64,000 nucleotides of DNA, taken from the NCBI RefSeq assembly GCF_013375035.1, contig NZ_CP056032.1:4276001-4340000 (forward strand), in the 5' to 3' direction. The stretch comes from Spirosoma sp. KUDC1026 (GTDB lineage Bacteria; Bacteroidota; Bacteroidia; Cytophagales; Spirosomataceae). Below are positions 8,744 to 18,081 of this stretch, piece after piece. Every line of letters starts with the position of its first letter. Position 1 is the first letter of the stretch. The notes beneath the pieces are model-generated. The model was not told the origin of the DNA, searched no databases, and saw nothing but the letters and a program-made list of their open reading frames with translations. A program made the position numbers and the translations under genes.

Positions 8744-9970
8744 ATGTCATCACCAACCATTGCCGTTATTGGCGGGGGCGCAGCCGGTTTCTTTGGCGCC
8801 ATCACAGCCGCCGAAACCTTTCCGAATGCCCGCGTTATCATCTTCGAAAAAAATCGCACCGTACTGAACAAGGTCCGTATTTCGGGGGGTGGGCGCTGCA
8901 ACGTTACCCATGCCTGTTTCGACAATCGGCAACTGGTGAAACACTACCCGCGGGGTGAAAAACCACTACGGTCGCTCTTTAACTTTTTCGATGCCAACGC
9001 CACGATCGGTTGGTTCGAGCAACGGGGCGTCCGCCTGAAAACGGAAGCCGATGGACGGATGTTTCCCGAAACCAACACCTCCGAGACCATCATTGACTGC
9101 CTGCTGACGACAGCCAGAAAGGCCAGAATCGAAATCCGTACGAGCAGTGGCGTCACCAGTCTGACTCCTCTGGAAACAGGTGGCTGGCGGATGACACTGC
9201 TCTCCGGTGAGGTGATGAACGTAGACCGGGTACTGGTCGCTACGGGCGGCTATCCACAGCTTCCCTCCTACGACTGGCTCCCGACGCAGGCCGAGCCGCT
9301 GCTCTCGCCAGTGCCATCGCTCTTTACGTTCAACGTACCGGATAGCCCGCTACTATCGATGGCGGGGGTGTCGGTTCAGGATGCGGGCGTATCCATTGTG
9401 GGCACGAAACAGGAACAGCGCGGCCCGCTCCTGCTGACCCACTGGGGCTTTAGCGGTCCGGCGATCTTACGCTTGTCGGCCTGGGCGGCCCGGGTGCTGG
9501 CCGAAGTGGATTACCAGTTCATGCTACGTGTCAATTGGGTGCCAACGCTCAACGAAGCGCAGTTGCGCAACACGCTGCAGGATTTCCGGCAGCAAAACGG
9601 CAAAAAACAGGTAACGTCCCAGAACCCAGTAGGATTACCGTCCCGCCTGTGGCAGCATTTCGCCGAAGCAGCTGGTATCAGCGGGGAGCAACGCTGGGCC
9701 GACCTGCCCGCCAAGCCCCTGAACCGACTGATTGAGCGGTTAACGAACAGTCAGTTTCAGGTTGTGGGCAAGAGTACGTTCAAGGATGAATTTGTTACCT
9801 GTGGCGGTATCAACCTGGGGAGTCTGAATCCGCAAACGCTCGAAAGCAAGGCCCAGCCGGGTCTGTTCTTCGCGGGCGAAGTGCTGGACGTAGACGGTAT
9901 TACGGGCGGCTTTAACTTTCAGAGCGCCTGGACAACCGGGTACGTGGCCGGTACGAATATCGGACGGTAG
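8744..9970 (+). CDS. HI0933-like NAD(P)/FAD-dependent oxidoreductase (BaiN/RdsA family)
   Basis: 408 residues, cytoplasmic. It starts with the dinucleotide-binding fingerprint VIGGGAAGFFGAI and then FEKN and GGGRCN, and ends with the family signature GEVLDVDGITGGFNFQSAW, in which the C-terminal FAD-contact region lies. The family is broadly conserved but physiologically ill-defined. Names in use include aminoacetone oxidase-like and BaiN. The gene ends one base before the convergent ribF stop, so there is no intergenic space between the two. Confidence 0.93.
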   Translation: MSSPTIAVIGGGAAGFFGAITAAETFPNARVIIFEKNRTVLNKVRISGGGRCNVTHACFDNRQLVKHYPRGEKPLRSLFNFFDANATIGWFEQRGVRLKTEADGRMFPETNTSETIIDCLLTTARKARIEIRTSSGVTSLTPLETGGWRMTLLSGEVMNVDRVLVATGGYPQLPSYDWLPTQAEPLLSPVPSLFTFNVPDSPLLSMAGVSVQDAGVSIVGTKQEQRGPLLLTHWGFSGPAILRLSAWAARVLAEVDYQFMLRVNWVPTLNEAQLRNTLQDFRQQNGKKQVTSQNPVGLPSRLWQHFAEAAGISGEQRWADLPAKPLNRLIERLTNSQFQVVGKSTFKDEFVTCGGINLGSLNPQTLESKAQPGLFFAGEVLDVDGITGGFNFQSAWTTGYVAGTNIGR

Positions 9971-10900
9971 TTACTGCGCCAATACCGCCCTGACCGAATC
10001 CTCATCCTGTTTCAGCTGGGCTACAAGTGCAGGAAGTCCATTAAATTTCTGCTCCGGACGCAGAAACTCCCGGAATTGGAGCGTCATGTGTTCGCCGTAA
10101 ATGTCCTTATCAAAGTCAAAAATGTAGGTTTCGATGGTCTGGTGCGTACCCGCAACGGTGGGCCGAAAACCAATATTAAGCATCCCTCCCATCAATTGCC
10201 CGCCGTAGCGCACATCAACCGCGTACACACCATTGGCCGGAACCAGCTTGGACGGATCGTCGATCTGTAGGTTCGCCGTGGGAAAGCCGATGGTACGGCC
10301 GAGCTGCCGCCCTTTCACGATCGTTCCGGTCAGATTATACGGCCGACCAAGAAACAGGTTAGCCGTGTGAACGTTGCCTTCGTTCAGCGCATTGCGGATC
10401 TTGGATGAGCTGACACCCACGGCCTCAACGTCCTGCCGCGGGATTTCCTCGACGGTGAACCCATAATCGCTCTGGTGAGCCTGAATGTAATCGAAGCCTC
10501 CCTCGCGGTCGCGCCCAAAGCGGTGATCGTAGCCAATCACGAGTTTCTGCGTACCAATTTTATCGATCAGAATCTGGCGAATAAATTCTTCAGAAGAAAG
10601 CTGCGAGAAGTCGCGCGTGAACGGGATCACCACCAGGTGATCTACCCCCGCCTGATCGAGCAGGTCAATTTTCTCCTCCAGCGTAGTCAGCAATCGAAGT
10701 TCCTGCCCGTCGTTCGAGACCACGGTTCGGGGATGGGGCCAGTACGTAATCAGCACCGACTCGCCCCCGCTGGTTTTGGCAACTTCAGTCAGGCGGGCCA
10801 GAATGGTCTGGTGACCCCGGTGTACACCATCGAACGTACCGCTGGTGACAACGGCATTGGTTATGGGCTGAAGGTCATCAAGACCACGGTGAATAATCAT
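9971..10900 (-). CDS. ribF: Bifunctional riboflavin kinase / FAD synthetase
   Basis: 309 residues. The N-terminal FMN adenylyltransferase domain carries SGTFDGVHRGHQ (nucleotidyltransferase HxGH-like motif), and the C-terminal riboflavin kinase domain carries GRTIGFPTANL with the PTAN motif. It converts riboflavin to FMN and then FAD. It is the last gene of the ftsX-DUF3098-uppP-truB-ribF run. Its ATG overlaps the truB stop by four bases (10897-10900), which suggests translational coupling. Confidence 0.97.
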   Translation of the reverse strand: MIIHRGLDDLQPITNAVVTSGTFDGVHRGHQTILARLTEVAKTSGGESVLITYWPHPRTVVSNDGQELRLLTTLEEKIDLLDQAGVDHLVVIPFTRDFSQLSSEEFIRQILIDKIGTQKLVIGYDHRFGRDREGGFDYIQAHQSDYGFTVEEIPRQDVEAVGVSSSKIRNALNEGNVHTANLFLGRPYNLTGTIVKGRQLGRTIGFPTANLQIDDPSKLVPANGVYAVDVRYGGQLMGGMLNIGFRPTVAGTHQTIETYIFDFDKDIYGEHMTLQFREFLRPEQKFNGLPALVAQLKQDEDSVRAVLAQ

Positions 10901-11625
10901 AACGATGAAGCGGCTGGTGGTAATTCAGCACGGCACTTAGCAATAAAACTATCGAGCGAATTGGCGTCTTCGATGCGGAAGCTGCCAATTCGGGTCCGGC
11001 GCAGGGCGCTCATGTAAGCACCGTTGTTCAACAAAAGCCCTAGATCGCGAACCAGACTGCGAATATACGTCCCTTTCGAACAAACAATCCGAAAGTCGAC
11101 TTCCGGGAAGCGAGAGGCATCGGTTTCAAATACCGACACCGTTACCTGACGACTTTTGATGCCCCCGTCGACATGATCGGCCGTTTCGCCCCGACGTGCT
11201 TTTTCGTACAGCCGTTCGCCGTTAACACGCACCGCCGAGTAGATGGGCGGCACCTGGAGAATATCGCCGGTCAGTTGGCGGGCTGCTTCCTCAATGGCTT
11301 CGGACGTAATACCCGTCGTATCGAACTCCGCGTCAAATTCCGTTTCCAGATCGACGGAGGGCGTGGTTTTGCCCAGCACCAGCGTACCGGTATATTCCTT
11401 TTCCTGCGCCTGATACTGGTCGATCTGCTTGGTCATCTTGCCCGTGCAGAGAATCAGCAGTCCCGTTGCGAGGGGATCCAGCGTACCGGCATGCCCGATT
11501 TTCTTGAATTTACAGGCGTATTTGAGCTTATTTGCCACGTCGAACGAGGTCCACGTCAGCGGCTTATCGATCAGGATCACCTGTCCCGGATCGGCAACGG
11601 GTGGCTGTTTTTTTGTTTCTTCCAA
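10897..11625 (-). CDS. truB: tRNA pseudouridine(55) synthase
   Basis: 242 residues, close to the short form of the family. [17 protein letters not shown] opens the catalytic domain, and the catalytic aspartate is D50 in [11 protein letters not shown]. It isomerises U55 in the T-loop of tRNAs. It sits between uppP (one-base gap) and ribF (four-base overlap), a neighbour arrangement common in Bacteroidota. Confidence 0.97.
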   Translation of the reverse strand: MEETKKQPPVADPGQVILIDKPLTWTSFDVANKLKYACKFKKIGHAGTLDPLATGLLILCTGKMTKQIDQYQAQEKEYTGTLVLGKTTPSVDLETEFDAEFDTTGITSEAIEEAARQLTGDILQVPPIYSAVRVNGERLYEKARRGETADHVDGGIKSRQVTVSVFETDASRFPEVDFRIVCSKGTYIRSLVRDLGLLLNNGAYMSALRRTRIGSFRIEDANSLDSFIAKCRAELPPAASSL

Positions 11626-11626
11626 G

Positions 11627-12472
11627 TTAGAGTACGTCCAGTTTTACGCCAGCGGCCATCAGCCCCAGCAGCAGTAATCCCAGCGCGATTCGGTAATAGC
11701 CAAAAATTTTGAAGCCGTAGCGCGTCAGAAAACCGACGAAGCCCCGGATGGCCAGCAGGCCCACCACAAACGCAATAGCGTTGCCAATCAGCAGTGTCTG
11801 GATATCCTCAGCCTGGATCAGCTTATAGGTTTTGAGCAGTTTGTAGCCCGATGCCGCGGCCATGGTGGGCACGGCCAGAAAGAACGAGAACTCAGCCGCC
11901 TGCGTCCGGGTCAGCCCCTGGTACATCCCGCCGATGATGGTAGCAGCCGAACGCGACACACCCGGAATCATAGCGATGCACTGAAAGAAACCAATCCGTA
12001 AGGCGTCGGGCGTTGTTACGTCGCGGTCTTTGGGAAGGGCGACGGTAATCTTGTCGATGAACACCAGAATGATGCCACCCACCAGCAGCGAAATAGCGAC
12101 AACCGTTACGTTTTCGAGCAGCGAATCGATGAAATCGTTCAACAGGAGACCGATAACGGCTGCGGGCAGGAAAGCAATAAAAATCTTGAAGTAGAAATCA
12201 ACCATCCGCTGGATGCGCTGTGGGAAACGCTTGACCCAGGCAGGGGCCTCAAAGTCATCGGTACGGGTGTCGATCAGAAAGCGCCGGTGGTACATCACGA
12301 GCACCGACAGAATACAGCCGAACTGTACATCAACCGTGTAGAGCTTGGTGAACTCGTTACCGGCAATACCAGCCAGCGACGAATAGATAATCATGTGGCC
12401 CGTTGACGACACCGGTAGAAATTCGGTAAGCCCTTCAATGATAGCCAGCGCAATCGCGTGAATCAGTTCCAT
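11627..12472 (-). CDS. uppP: Undecaprenyl-diphosphate phosphatase
   Basis: 281 residues with about eight membrane helices. Both BacA/UppP signature loops are present: [15 protein letters not shown] near the N-terminus and [10 protein letters not shown] in the middle. It dephosphorylates undecaprenyl diphosphate so that the lipid carrier for peptidoglycan and other surface polymers is recycled; family members confer bacitracin resistance. The gene is third in the ftsX operon and is preceded by an inverted repeat in the 78-bp gap after the DUF3098 gene. Confidence 0.97.
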   Translation of the reverse strand: MELIHAIALAIIEGLTEFLPVSSTGHMIIYSSLAGIAGNEFTKLYTVDVQFGCILSVLVMYHRRFLIDTRTDDFEAPAWVKRFPQRIQRMVDFYFKIFIAFLPAAVIGLLLNDFIDSLLENVTVVAISLLVGGIILVFIDKITVALPKDRDVTTPDALRIGFFQCIAMIPGVSRSAATIIGGMYQGLTRTQAAEFSFFLAVPTMAAASGYKLLKTYKLIQAEDIQTLLIGNAIAFVVGLLAIRGFVGFLTRYGFKIFGYYRIALGLLLLGLMAAGVKLDVL

Positions 12473-12482
12473 TGGATACTAT

Positions 12483-12544
12483 AAAGTTGCAGGGTTGCAA
12501 AGCTGCCCGCAAAAAACGGTACAACTTGGCAACCCTGCAACTTT
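12483..12544. repeat. 16-bp inverted repeat inside the ftsX-ribF operon
   Basis: AAAGTTGCAGGGTTGC (12483-12498) is exactly mirrored by 12529-12544, and weaker pairing continues inward. It fills the gap between the DUF3098 gene and uppP. The hairpin has no clear T-run, so it could act as an attenuator, an RNA processing site or an mRNA-stability element. Confidence 0.9.
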
Positions 12545-12550
12545 AGACAG

Positions 12551-12907
12551 CTATTCGGCCTTGGGACGGGCCAGAATCGCGAAAAATTCAAGAACAAATC
12601 CGGACATTACTACGATTGGCCCCAGCGTCAGCCCCAGGAAACCAAACCCGAATTCTTCTTTGTCGAGGCTCATGATAAAGAACCCAGCCAGAATAACACC
12701 GATGCCAATCAGCATGAGCGTATAATTCTGCCGACCAAATGGCAGGGCAGCTGCCTGATTGGCCGACCGGCGTTCTGCTTCCAGCGTGGATGACGGACGG
12801 CTCGGAATCGGACGGGTGGCCGATGGTGTTACCGTCGTCGTTTTCGTAGTGGCTGTCGGTTCCGGACGTACCAGCGTAGCCGGTCCACTTTGTTTATCTT
12901 TTGCCAT
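12551..12907 (-). CDS. DUF3098 domain membrane protein
   Basis: 118 residues from the ATG at 12907 (MAKDKQSG). An upstream in-frame ATG at 12982 overlaps the ftsX stop by four bases, but the residues it adds look unlike the family. The N-terminal half is a Thr/Pro-rich linker. The C-terminal half has two membrane helices (LMLIGIGVILAGFFIMSL and LGLTLGPIVVMSGFVLEFF) separated by a short loop, the standard DUF3098 shape. It lies between ftsX and uppP, as in many Bacteroidota genomes, which points to a role at the cell envelope or division site. The biochemical role is unknown. Confidence 0.88.
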   Translation of the reverse strand: MAKDKQSGPATLVRPEPTATTKTTTVTPSATRPIPSRPSSTLEAERRSANQAAALPFGRQNYTLMLIGIGVILAGFFIMSLDKEEFGFGFLGLTLGPIVVMSGFVLEFFAILARPKAE

Positions 12908-12978
12908 GATTCTGTGTCGGTTATCTAGTTGTGTAACAAGAATAGTACCCTGTTCGTCTAAAAATAACGAACGTATTA

Positions 12979-13860
12979 TCAATATAAATCGTCCAGTGTC
13001 AGGCCAAGATAGCGATTAACGGCCTGAAACGTACTGAAAAACCCAATTAACGAACCCAGTCCAACAATACCCACCATCAGCGCGGCAATACGTACGGGGT
13101 CTTGAAACGTACTTAACTCGGGCAGACTCTTGAGCGCGACCTGCAGCCCCGCCATCAGCAGTACTACCGCAATCACTCCCGCCAGAAAGCCCTGCCAGAT
13201 ACCTCGTCCCAGAAACGGCCGCGTAATGAAGGCGTTGGTAGCGCCGACCAGCTGCATACTACGAATCAGCATCCGCTGCGAATGCAGCGCCAGCCGGATT
13301 GTGTTGTTCATCAGTACGACAATGATCAGCAGCAGAATCAGGGCGAAAGCCGACATCACCAGGTAGATCCGGGTGATATTCCGGTTGATATTATCGACCA
13401 GATTCTCCTGGTACACGACTTCAAAAACACCGTCGATCTGCTCCAGATCCTGTTTAACGCTCTGCAACTTAGCTTCGTCGAAGAAATCCTCGGTCAGTTT
13501 GATCCGGTAGCTGTCCCGCAGGGGGTTTTCGGACAGAAACTTCGAAAAGTCTTCCTTGGTTTCGGCGATAAACTCCCGGGCCGCTTCGTCTTTGGTAACC
13601 AGACTTACCTGCGCCGTATCGTTGCTGCGCAGGACGTAAGGCCGGCTAACGATCGTCTGCTGCAACTGCCGCATCTTCGCGTCGTCGAGTCCCTTGTCCA
13701 GGAATGCCCGCATCTCGTAGTTCTCCCGGATGTACGTAATCAGGCGCTTCGATTGAATCGCCAGCAAGCCACAAAACCCAATCAGAAACAGGGCCAGCGT
13801 TAAGCTGAACAAAATCATGCCGCTGGGATACGCACCTACTTTTTTCTTGCTCCGAGCCAT
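12979..13860 (-). CDS. ftsX: Cell division protein FtsX (permease-like)
   Basis: 293 residues with the FtsX layout: one N-terminal membrane helix (about 15-37), an extracytoplasmic domain of about 130 residues, and three C-terminal helices ending near LGLTLDDLY. With the ATPase FtsE it controls peptidoglycan hydrolases at the septum; ftsE is not adjacent, as is usual in Bacteroidota. It is the first gene of the five-gene operon and has a TATTTTTG element 23 bases upstream of its ATG. Confidence 0.93.
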   Translation of the reverse strand: MARSKKKVGAYPSGMILFSLTLALFLIGFCGLLAIQSKRLITYIRENYEMRAFLDKGLDDAKMRQLQQTIVSRPYVLRSNDTAQVSLVTKDEAAREFIAETKEDFSKFLSENPLRDSYRIKLTEDFFDEAKLQSVKQDLEQIDGVFEVVYQENLVDNINRNITRIYLVMSAFALILLLIIVVLMNNTIRLALHSQRMLIRSMQLVGATNAFITRPFLGRGIWQGFLAGVIAVVLLMAGLQVALKSLPELSTFQDPVRIAALMVGIVGLGSLIGFFSTFQAVNRYLGLTLDDLY

Positions 13861-13882
13861 GCAGTCGATTGTGTTGTAAAAA

Positions 13883-13890
13883 CAAAAATA
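13883..13890 (-). promoter_or_regulatory. Putative -7 promoter element (TATTTTTG) for the ftsX operon
   Basis: The minus strand reads TATTTTTG, an exact match to the Bacteroidota -7 consensus TAnnTTTG, 22 bases before the ftsX ATG. No clear -33 TTTG is seen at 19-21 bases upstream, so this rests on one element and its position. Confidence 0.45.
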
Positions 13891-14168
13891 AAGGATAAAG
13901 CCAGTGCCAGGCTTAATTTAAGAAATAATAACAGTCTGTTGCTGCTTCAAGCAAGCTGTTCTTAGTCTTCCAACGCAGGAAGTGGCCGACAATTTTGCGC
14001 AATTTCGGAAAATCAGCGCAATTCGCCGTTGTTGCCGCTGTCGGCTCTATCAATTTTACGGAACAACATGGGCTGATTTCCCGGGAAACTGGCGGCTGAT
14101 CAGGCTACGTAGTGAAAAACGCGGTTTGGTTCAATTGTTGTACCTGGCTGATTAACAGCCATCTACTC

Positions 14169-14333
14169 ATGCCACACTTACTTCTTCCCTTCTGTCTGCT
14201 CTACGCTCTGTTTTTCATCGTTTCTGCCGTCCTTTTATTCCGCGACAAGCCGGGGCGCTGGACCAAGGTTGGGGTTCTGCTCGGCGCTTTCCTGTCCGTA
14301 GTAGCGCTCTATGAGGTATGGATCAGGTTGTAA
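14169..14333 (+). CDS. Small two-helix membrane protein
   Basis: From the ATG at 14169 (MPHLLLPF) this encodes 54 residues; an upstream start at 14112 adds 19 residues that look non-native. Two hydrophobic helices (LLLPFCLLYALFFIVSAVLLF and VGVLLGAFLSVVALYEVWI) flank a short basic loop, RDKPGRWTK. I do not recognise a family. It is unlinked to the neighbours in function and faces the GH32 gene tail to tail. The 13861-14168 interval before it holds the ftsX promoter and nothing else I can name. Confidence 0.6.
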   Translation: MPHLLLPFCLLYALFFIVSAVLLFRDKPGRWTKVGVLLGAFLSVVALYEVWIRL

Positions 14334-14365
14334 GAATATTCGGGGCCTAGAATCGATCCCGTCGC

Positions 14366-15919
14366 CTATTTCCAGATGGCGTCAACGGGCTGGATCGTTA
14401 CGTTCCGTACGGCATCACCAAAAAACTCGATGCCCCGGCTCTCTTCCTTTGGGAAGATCAAGTTTGCCAGAGTAGCCTTCCCCTCGTTGGCAAACACCTC
14501 TACCGATGACCGATCGACCCAGATCTGTAAGTTGATCTTGCCGTTATCGGGTTTCAGTGTCGTTGTAAAGCGGCCCGGAAATTCCTTTTTGAAAGCCACC
14601 TGGCCCGACTTTGTCCGGTCGACGTACAGCTGTTGTTTGGCAGCGTCGTAGCCAATGGTGGTTTGTTCGCCCTGTCCTTTACGCACCCACACACCCGCGT
14701 CGCCTTTCGTAACGTCCAGTTCAACTGATAACTGGTAGGTATCCCCGCCAACCCCGGCTTCGGTCAGGCTCTGGTTTAGTTGCTGTACATCAGCCCCGTT
14801 CCAGCGGAAGGGAATCCCCAGCAGTGATTTCAGCTCCTGAATGGGTTTTTGCCGGAGTTCGTATTGGGGTCTATCAGCGGGCGTAGCGCCGGTCTGTTTA
14901 CTCAGGCGCAGCTCGCGGGGCAACGACATAGCTCCCCGAAACGGTGTTGTGGGAAGATCATTAGCGTATTGCAGGTTATTCATCCACCCAATGCTCACGG
15001 CCCCCCGGTTGCCCCGAACCGGCATGTTGTTATACGTAATGGCCGCGTAGTAATCCTTCCCCGAATCAACGTAGCGTACATCGCCCGGTTTGGATTCGTT
15101 GATAAACGTTTTTCCATCGAAACGGCCCACGTAATACTGCATGCCCGATCCGCCAGCAGCTCCATGGCTTCCCATCGACAGCATGAGCAGCCATTTGCGT
15201 TCGATGGTTCCATCGACGGGTACCTCAACCAGATTTGGACATTCCCAGACCGTAGCCGGACTATCGGCGGCCGTAAACTCCCCCGTTTTAGTCCAGTCGC
15301 GCAGGTTAGTTGAGTTGTAAAACAGCGTTTTTTTCTCAGTTGGTAACAGAACGACCATGACCCACCGCTGCGTGGGTTCATGCCAGAAGACATTGGGGTC
15401 CCGAAAATCCTTTTTATTGAGGTCAATTACCGGATTCTTATCGTACTTGGTCCAGGTACGGCCCCGGTCGAGGCTATAGGCAATATGCTGATTCTGGCGA
15501 TTAGGTTTGTGCCCGGTAAAGACCGACACCATCGGCACAACGCCATTCTTGCCAAACCCACTGGTATTCTCTTTGTCAACAACGCAGCTGCCCGAGAAAA
15601 TCATTACGGGTTCGCCCGTTTTGTCGTTCTCTTCGGTCATGGCAGGGGACAGTTCCCGCCAGTGAACCAGATCCCGGCTGATCGCATGGCCCCAGCCCAT
15701 GTGTCCCCAACGAATTCCAAACGGATTGTACTGGTAGAACAGGTGATATTCACCATCGTAGTACACTAGCCCGTTGGGGTCATTAATCCAGTTTACCCGT
15801 GATGAATAGTGGTACTGCGGACGTAATGCCTGCGCATACGCCGTATCTCCCTGCGATCGCTGAGCAACCACTGGTGGAGACAACTTCAAAAGAAACAAAC
15901 ACGCTAAAGCGCGAAACAT
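14366..15919 (-). CDS. Secreted glycoside hydrolase family 32 (levanase/inulinase-like)
   Basis: 517 residues with a signal peptide (about 1-19, ending VVAQ). The GH32 five-bladed propeller carries its three acidic motifs: WINDPNG with nucleophile D47, RDP in FRDPNVFW, and EC in VWECPNL (acid/base). A C-terminal beta-sandwich ends with DRSSVEVFAN, typical of the family. It should release fructose from levan, inulin or sucrose outside the cytoplasm. No SusC/D pair, fructokinase or transporter lies next to it, so it acts as a stand-alone gene here. Confidence 0.93.
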   Translation of the reverse strand: MFRALACLFLLKLSPPVVAQRSQGDTAYAQALRPQYHYSSRVNWINDPNGLVYYDGEYHLFYQYNPFGIRWGHMGWGHAISRDLVHWRELSPAMTEENDKTGEPVMIFSGSCVVDKENTSGFGKNGVVPMVSVFTGHKPNRQNQHIAYSLDRGRTWTKYDKNPVIDLNKKDFRDPNVFWHEPTQRWVMVVLLPTEKKTLFYNSTNLRDWTKTGEFTAADSPATVWECPNLVEVPVDGTIERKWLLMLSMGSHGAAGGSGMQYYVGRFDGKTFINESKPGDVRYVDSGKDYYAAITYNNMPVRGNRGAVSIGWMNNLQYANDLPTTPFRGAMSLPRELRLSKQTGATPADRPQYELRQKPIQELKSLLGIPFRWNGADVQQLNQSLTEAGVGGDTYQLSVELDVTKGDAGVWVRKGQGEQTTIGYDAAKQQLYVDRTKSGQVAFKKEFPGRFTTTLKPDNGKINLQIWVDRSSVEVFANEGKATLANLIFPKEESRGIEFFGDAVRNVTIQPVDAIWK

Positions 15920-16165
15920 AAAAGGGGCAATATAATTTGATTCGAAAAGTACGTCTTTCCTCAGTAATTTAAACAGAATTGACCCCCTAACCTAATCCAT
16001 TTTTGTGTAACCGGCGCATACGGTCCATGCGGGCTGTTACCAGTTCTCTTACTTCATTACTGATTAGCTACGTATTAGACATTAGGATCTATTTTTTAGT
16101 CTCGGTAATCGGCAAATGGGTATAAAGCGCCAGTTTATCACTCTTTATAAAAACACAAATCTGTT

Positions 16166-16807
16166 ATGAAAAAAGCACTGTTGCTGCCTGCTCTTATCTG
16201 CCTGCTGGTAGTTAGCCTGGCCCTCCGGTCGAGTCACTACAAAGGCGGCTGGGTCAAAATTTTTGACGGAAAAACGTTTAACGGCTGGAAAGTCGGCGAG
16301 AATGCCGGCACCTTTACCATTGAAGACGGTACTATCAAGGTAGCGGGTCCCCGTGCGCACCTGTTCTACGAAGGACCGGTCGGCAATCACGATTTCAAAA
16401 ACTTCGAGTGGAAAGCCAAGGTAAAAACGATGCCCGGCGCCAACTCCGGCATGTTTATTCACACGGCCTACCAGGAAAAAGGCTGGCCGTCGAAAGGCTA
16501 CGAAATCCAGGTAAACCAGACGCATACCGACTGGCGTAAAACGGGGAGCGTCTACTCGTTCCAGGACGTAAAAGACACCTTCGTAAAGGATGGCGAATGG
16601 TATACCCAGCACATCATCGTAAAGGATAACAACGTGACTATCAAGGTAAACGACAAAACCATCAACGAGTATACCGAGCCCGATAGCCTGCGTGCTCCTG
16701 GTCGCAAAGATATGCGGCACCTCAGCAGCGGTACCATCGCCCTGCAGGGCCACGACCCTAAGAGCGTAATCTACTTTAAGGACATTATGCTGAAGGTAGA
16801 AGATTAA
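16166..16807 (+). CDS. DUF1080 domain protein (3-keto-disaccharide hydrolase fold)
   Basis: 213 residues with an N-terminal export signal (KKALLLPALICLLVVSLAL). The rest is one DUF1080 domain starting at WVKIFDGKTFNGWK, with the characteristic NSGMFIHT and GYEIQVNQTH segments and the tail GTIALQGHD. The fold is a concanavalin-like beta-sandwich. Some members hydrolyse 3-keto-glycosides and others are thought to bind sugars. It is monocistronic. A 28-bp inverted repeat follows the stop. Confidence 0.92.
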   Translation: MKKALLLPALICLLVVSLALRSSHYKGGWVKIFDGKTFNGWKVGENAGTFTIEDGTIKVAGPRAHLFYEGPVGNHDFKNFEWKAKVKTMPGANSGMFIHTAYQEKGWPSKGYEIQVNQTHTDWRKTGSVYSFQDVKDTFVKDGEWYTQHIIVKDNNVTIKVNDKTINEYTEPDSLRAPGRKDMRHLSSGTIALQGHDPKSVIYFKDIMLKVED

Positions 16808-16816
16808 GAGTTTGGG

Positions 16817-16892
16817 ACAAGGAATAAGGGGAGAAAGGAACAAGAAAGGCCGTATGAAGCTTTCCTTGTTCCTTTCTCCCCTTATTCCTTGT
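16817..16892. repeat. 28-bp perfect inverted repeat between convergent genes
   Basis: 16817-16844 is the exact reverse complement of 16865-16892, with a 20-bp spacer. The arms are purine-rich on one strand and contain repeated AAGGAAYAAGG-like words. It sits between the stop codons at 16807 (plus) and 16895 (minus), so a bidirectional terminator role is plausible, although there is no T-run after either arm. Confidence 0.92.
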
Positions 16893-16894
16893 TC

Positions 16895-17869
16895 CTATTT
16901 GAACCGCTGAATGCTGTAATCGTTGGCTTGCAGGACGTTGGGGTTTCCCACACCAGCGCCGGTTTCGCCGATGCGGGCGTTCAGGCTGTATATCTGGTTG
17001 TTGACCGCTACGTTAGTCGTTGCCTGGTAGTAACCCGCTTCGTCGGTTTTGACGATGGAGGCCGTTTGCCAGTTGTCGGTGCTGCGTACCTGCGCCACCC
17101 GACTCCCGCTTCCTGTCACGACATATAAGTCGTTGTTCAGCCAGGCCAGCCCATCGCCGGGCAGACTGGGTAGCCCGCCAACTTCGGTGATGGTGTTGCC
17201 GTTGGCCAGATCCACTTTATAGAGTTTACCGGCACCCGTCTGGGCGACGATCAGGTAGTTGCTCGGGTGATACACGATCCCGTTCAGACCGAACGTAGCG
17301 CTCGAAAAGCGGGGATCATTCACCAGAATGCTGGCCTGCCCCGTTGGTGTTACCCGGTAAATGATTGGTGAGAAAGAATCTGTTACGTACACCGTTCCAT
17401 CCGGGGTCAGGGCCAGGTCGTTGGCCAGGTGACGCGCGTCGGGGAGCAGAGTTCCCAGTACGGTCCGGCGTTCCAGCTGGCGGGAGTTCAGGTTGTAGAC
17501 GTGCAGTTCGGCGGTTTTGAATGCCGTTGCCTCGATGCTCTTCGATGAGATATTCCGGTCGCCCACGCAGACAAACAACCGCTCACCTGCCACCCTCATC
17601 CCGAAGCTGCTGATCATTTCGGGCGACGACAACAAATCAGCGTACCGGCCGTCCGTATCAACGGTACCCACTTTCCCTTGCGTCAGCGACGAAACCAGGA
17701 ATTTCCCCAGCTGCGACGAGTAAGCGATACCTTCTGGATACTGCCGGCTGGCGACAAAGTTAATCCGTTCCGGGAACGGGGCATTTGGACTGTTGCGGTG
17801 GTCTTCGCAACTGGTTAGTCCGAGTAAACCGGCAAAGAGTAGAGAATACGGAAGAAGCGTTCGTTTCAT
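16895..17869 (-). CDS. Lipoprotein with SMP-30/NHL-like beta-propeller
   Basis: 324 residues. The lipobox GLTSC with Cys around residue 21 predicts an exported lipoprotein. The body has repeated four-strand units with phrases such as PEGIAYSSQLGKFLVSS, NDLALTPDGTVYVTDSF and NGIVYHPSNYLIVAQ, as in SMP-30/gluconolactonase-like six-bladed propellers. Whether it hydrolyses a lactone or only binds ligand cannot be told. It is monocistronic, and its neighbours act on carbohydrates. Confidence 0.85.
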   Translation of the reverse strand: MKRTLLPYSLLFAGLLGLTSCEDHRNSPNAPFPERINFVASRQYPEGIAYSSQLGKFLVSSLTQGKVGTVDTDGRYADLLSSPEMISSFGMRVAGERLFVCVGDRNISSKSIEATAFKTAELHVYNLNSRQLERRTVLGTLLPDARHLANDLALTPDGTVYVTDSFSPIIYRVTPTGQASILVNDPRFSSATFGLNGIVYHPSNYLIVAQTGAGKLYKVDLANGNTITEVGGLPSLPGDGLAWLNNDLYVVTGSGSRVAQVRSTDNWQTASIVKTDEAGYYQATTNVAVNNQIYSLNARIGETGAGVGNPNVLQANDYSIQRFK

Positions 17870-17998
17870 TACGAGTCTGGTTTTAATGTATCAACACTTG
17901 ATTGATCTTGTCACTAAAAACCGGAATCGTCTGCTTTGTTTACTAAATGACCACAATTTCCGTTAATCCTTTTTTAACGGTGCGTTCGCCGAAGAAAA

Positions 17999-18055
17999 GT
18001 CCGGCCTGAACGGTCCGGCCGGATGACGTATCCAATCGGACTGTCCAGGCCGGAC
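17999..18055 (-). terminator. Terminator of the large CBM6 enzyme gene
   Basis: On the minus strand CAGGCC-containing arms (18046-18055 and 17999-18008, GTCCGGCCTG and its complement) enclose further GC-rich pairing, and TTTTC follows. It lies 27 bases after the stop of the 1390-codon gene. Confidence 0.7.
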
Positions 18056-18081
18056 CGTCGAGAATAATTTAGAAAACAGCC

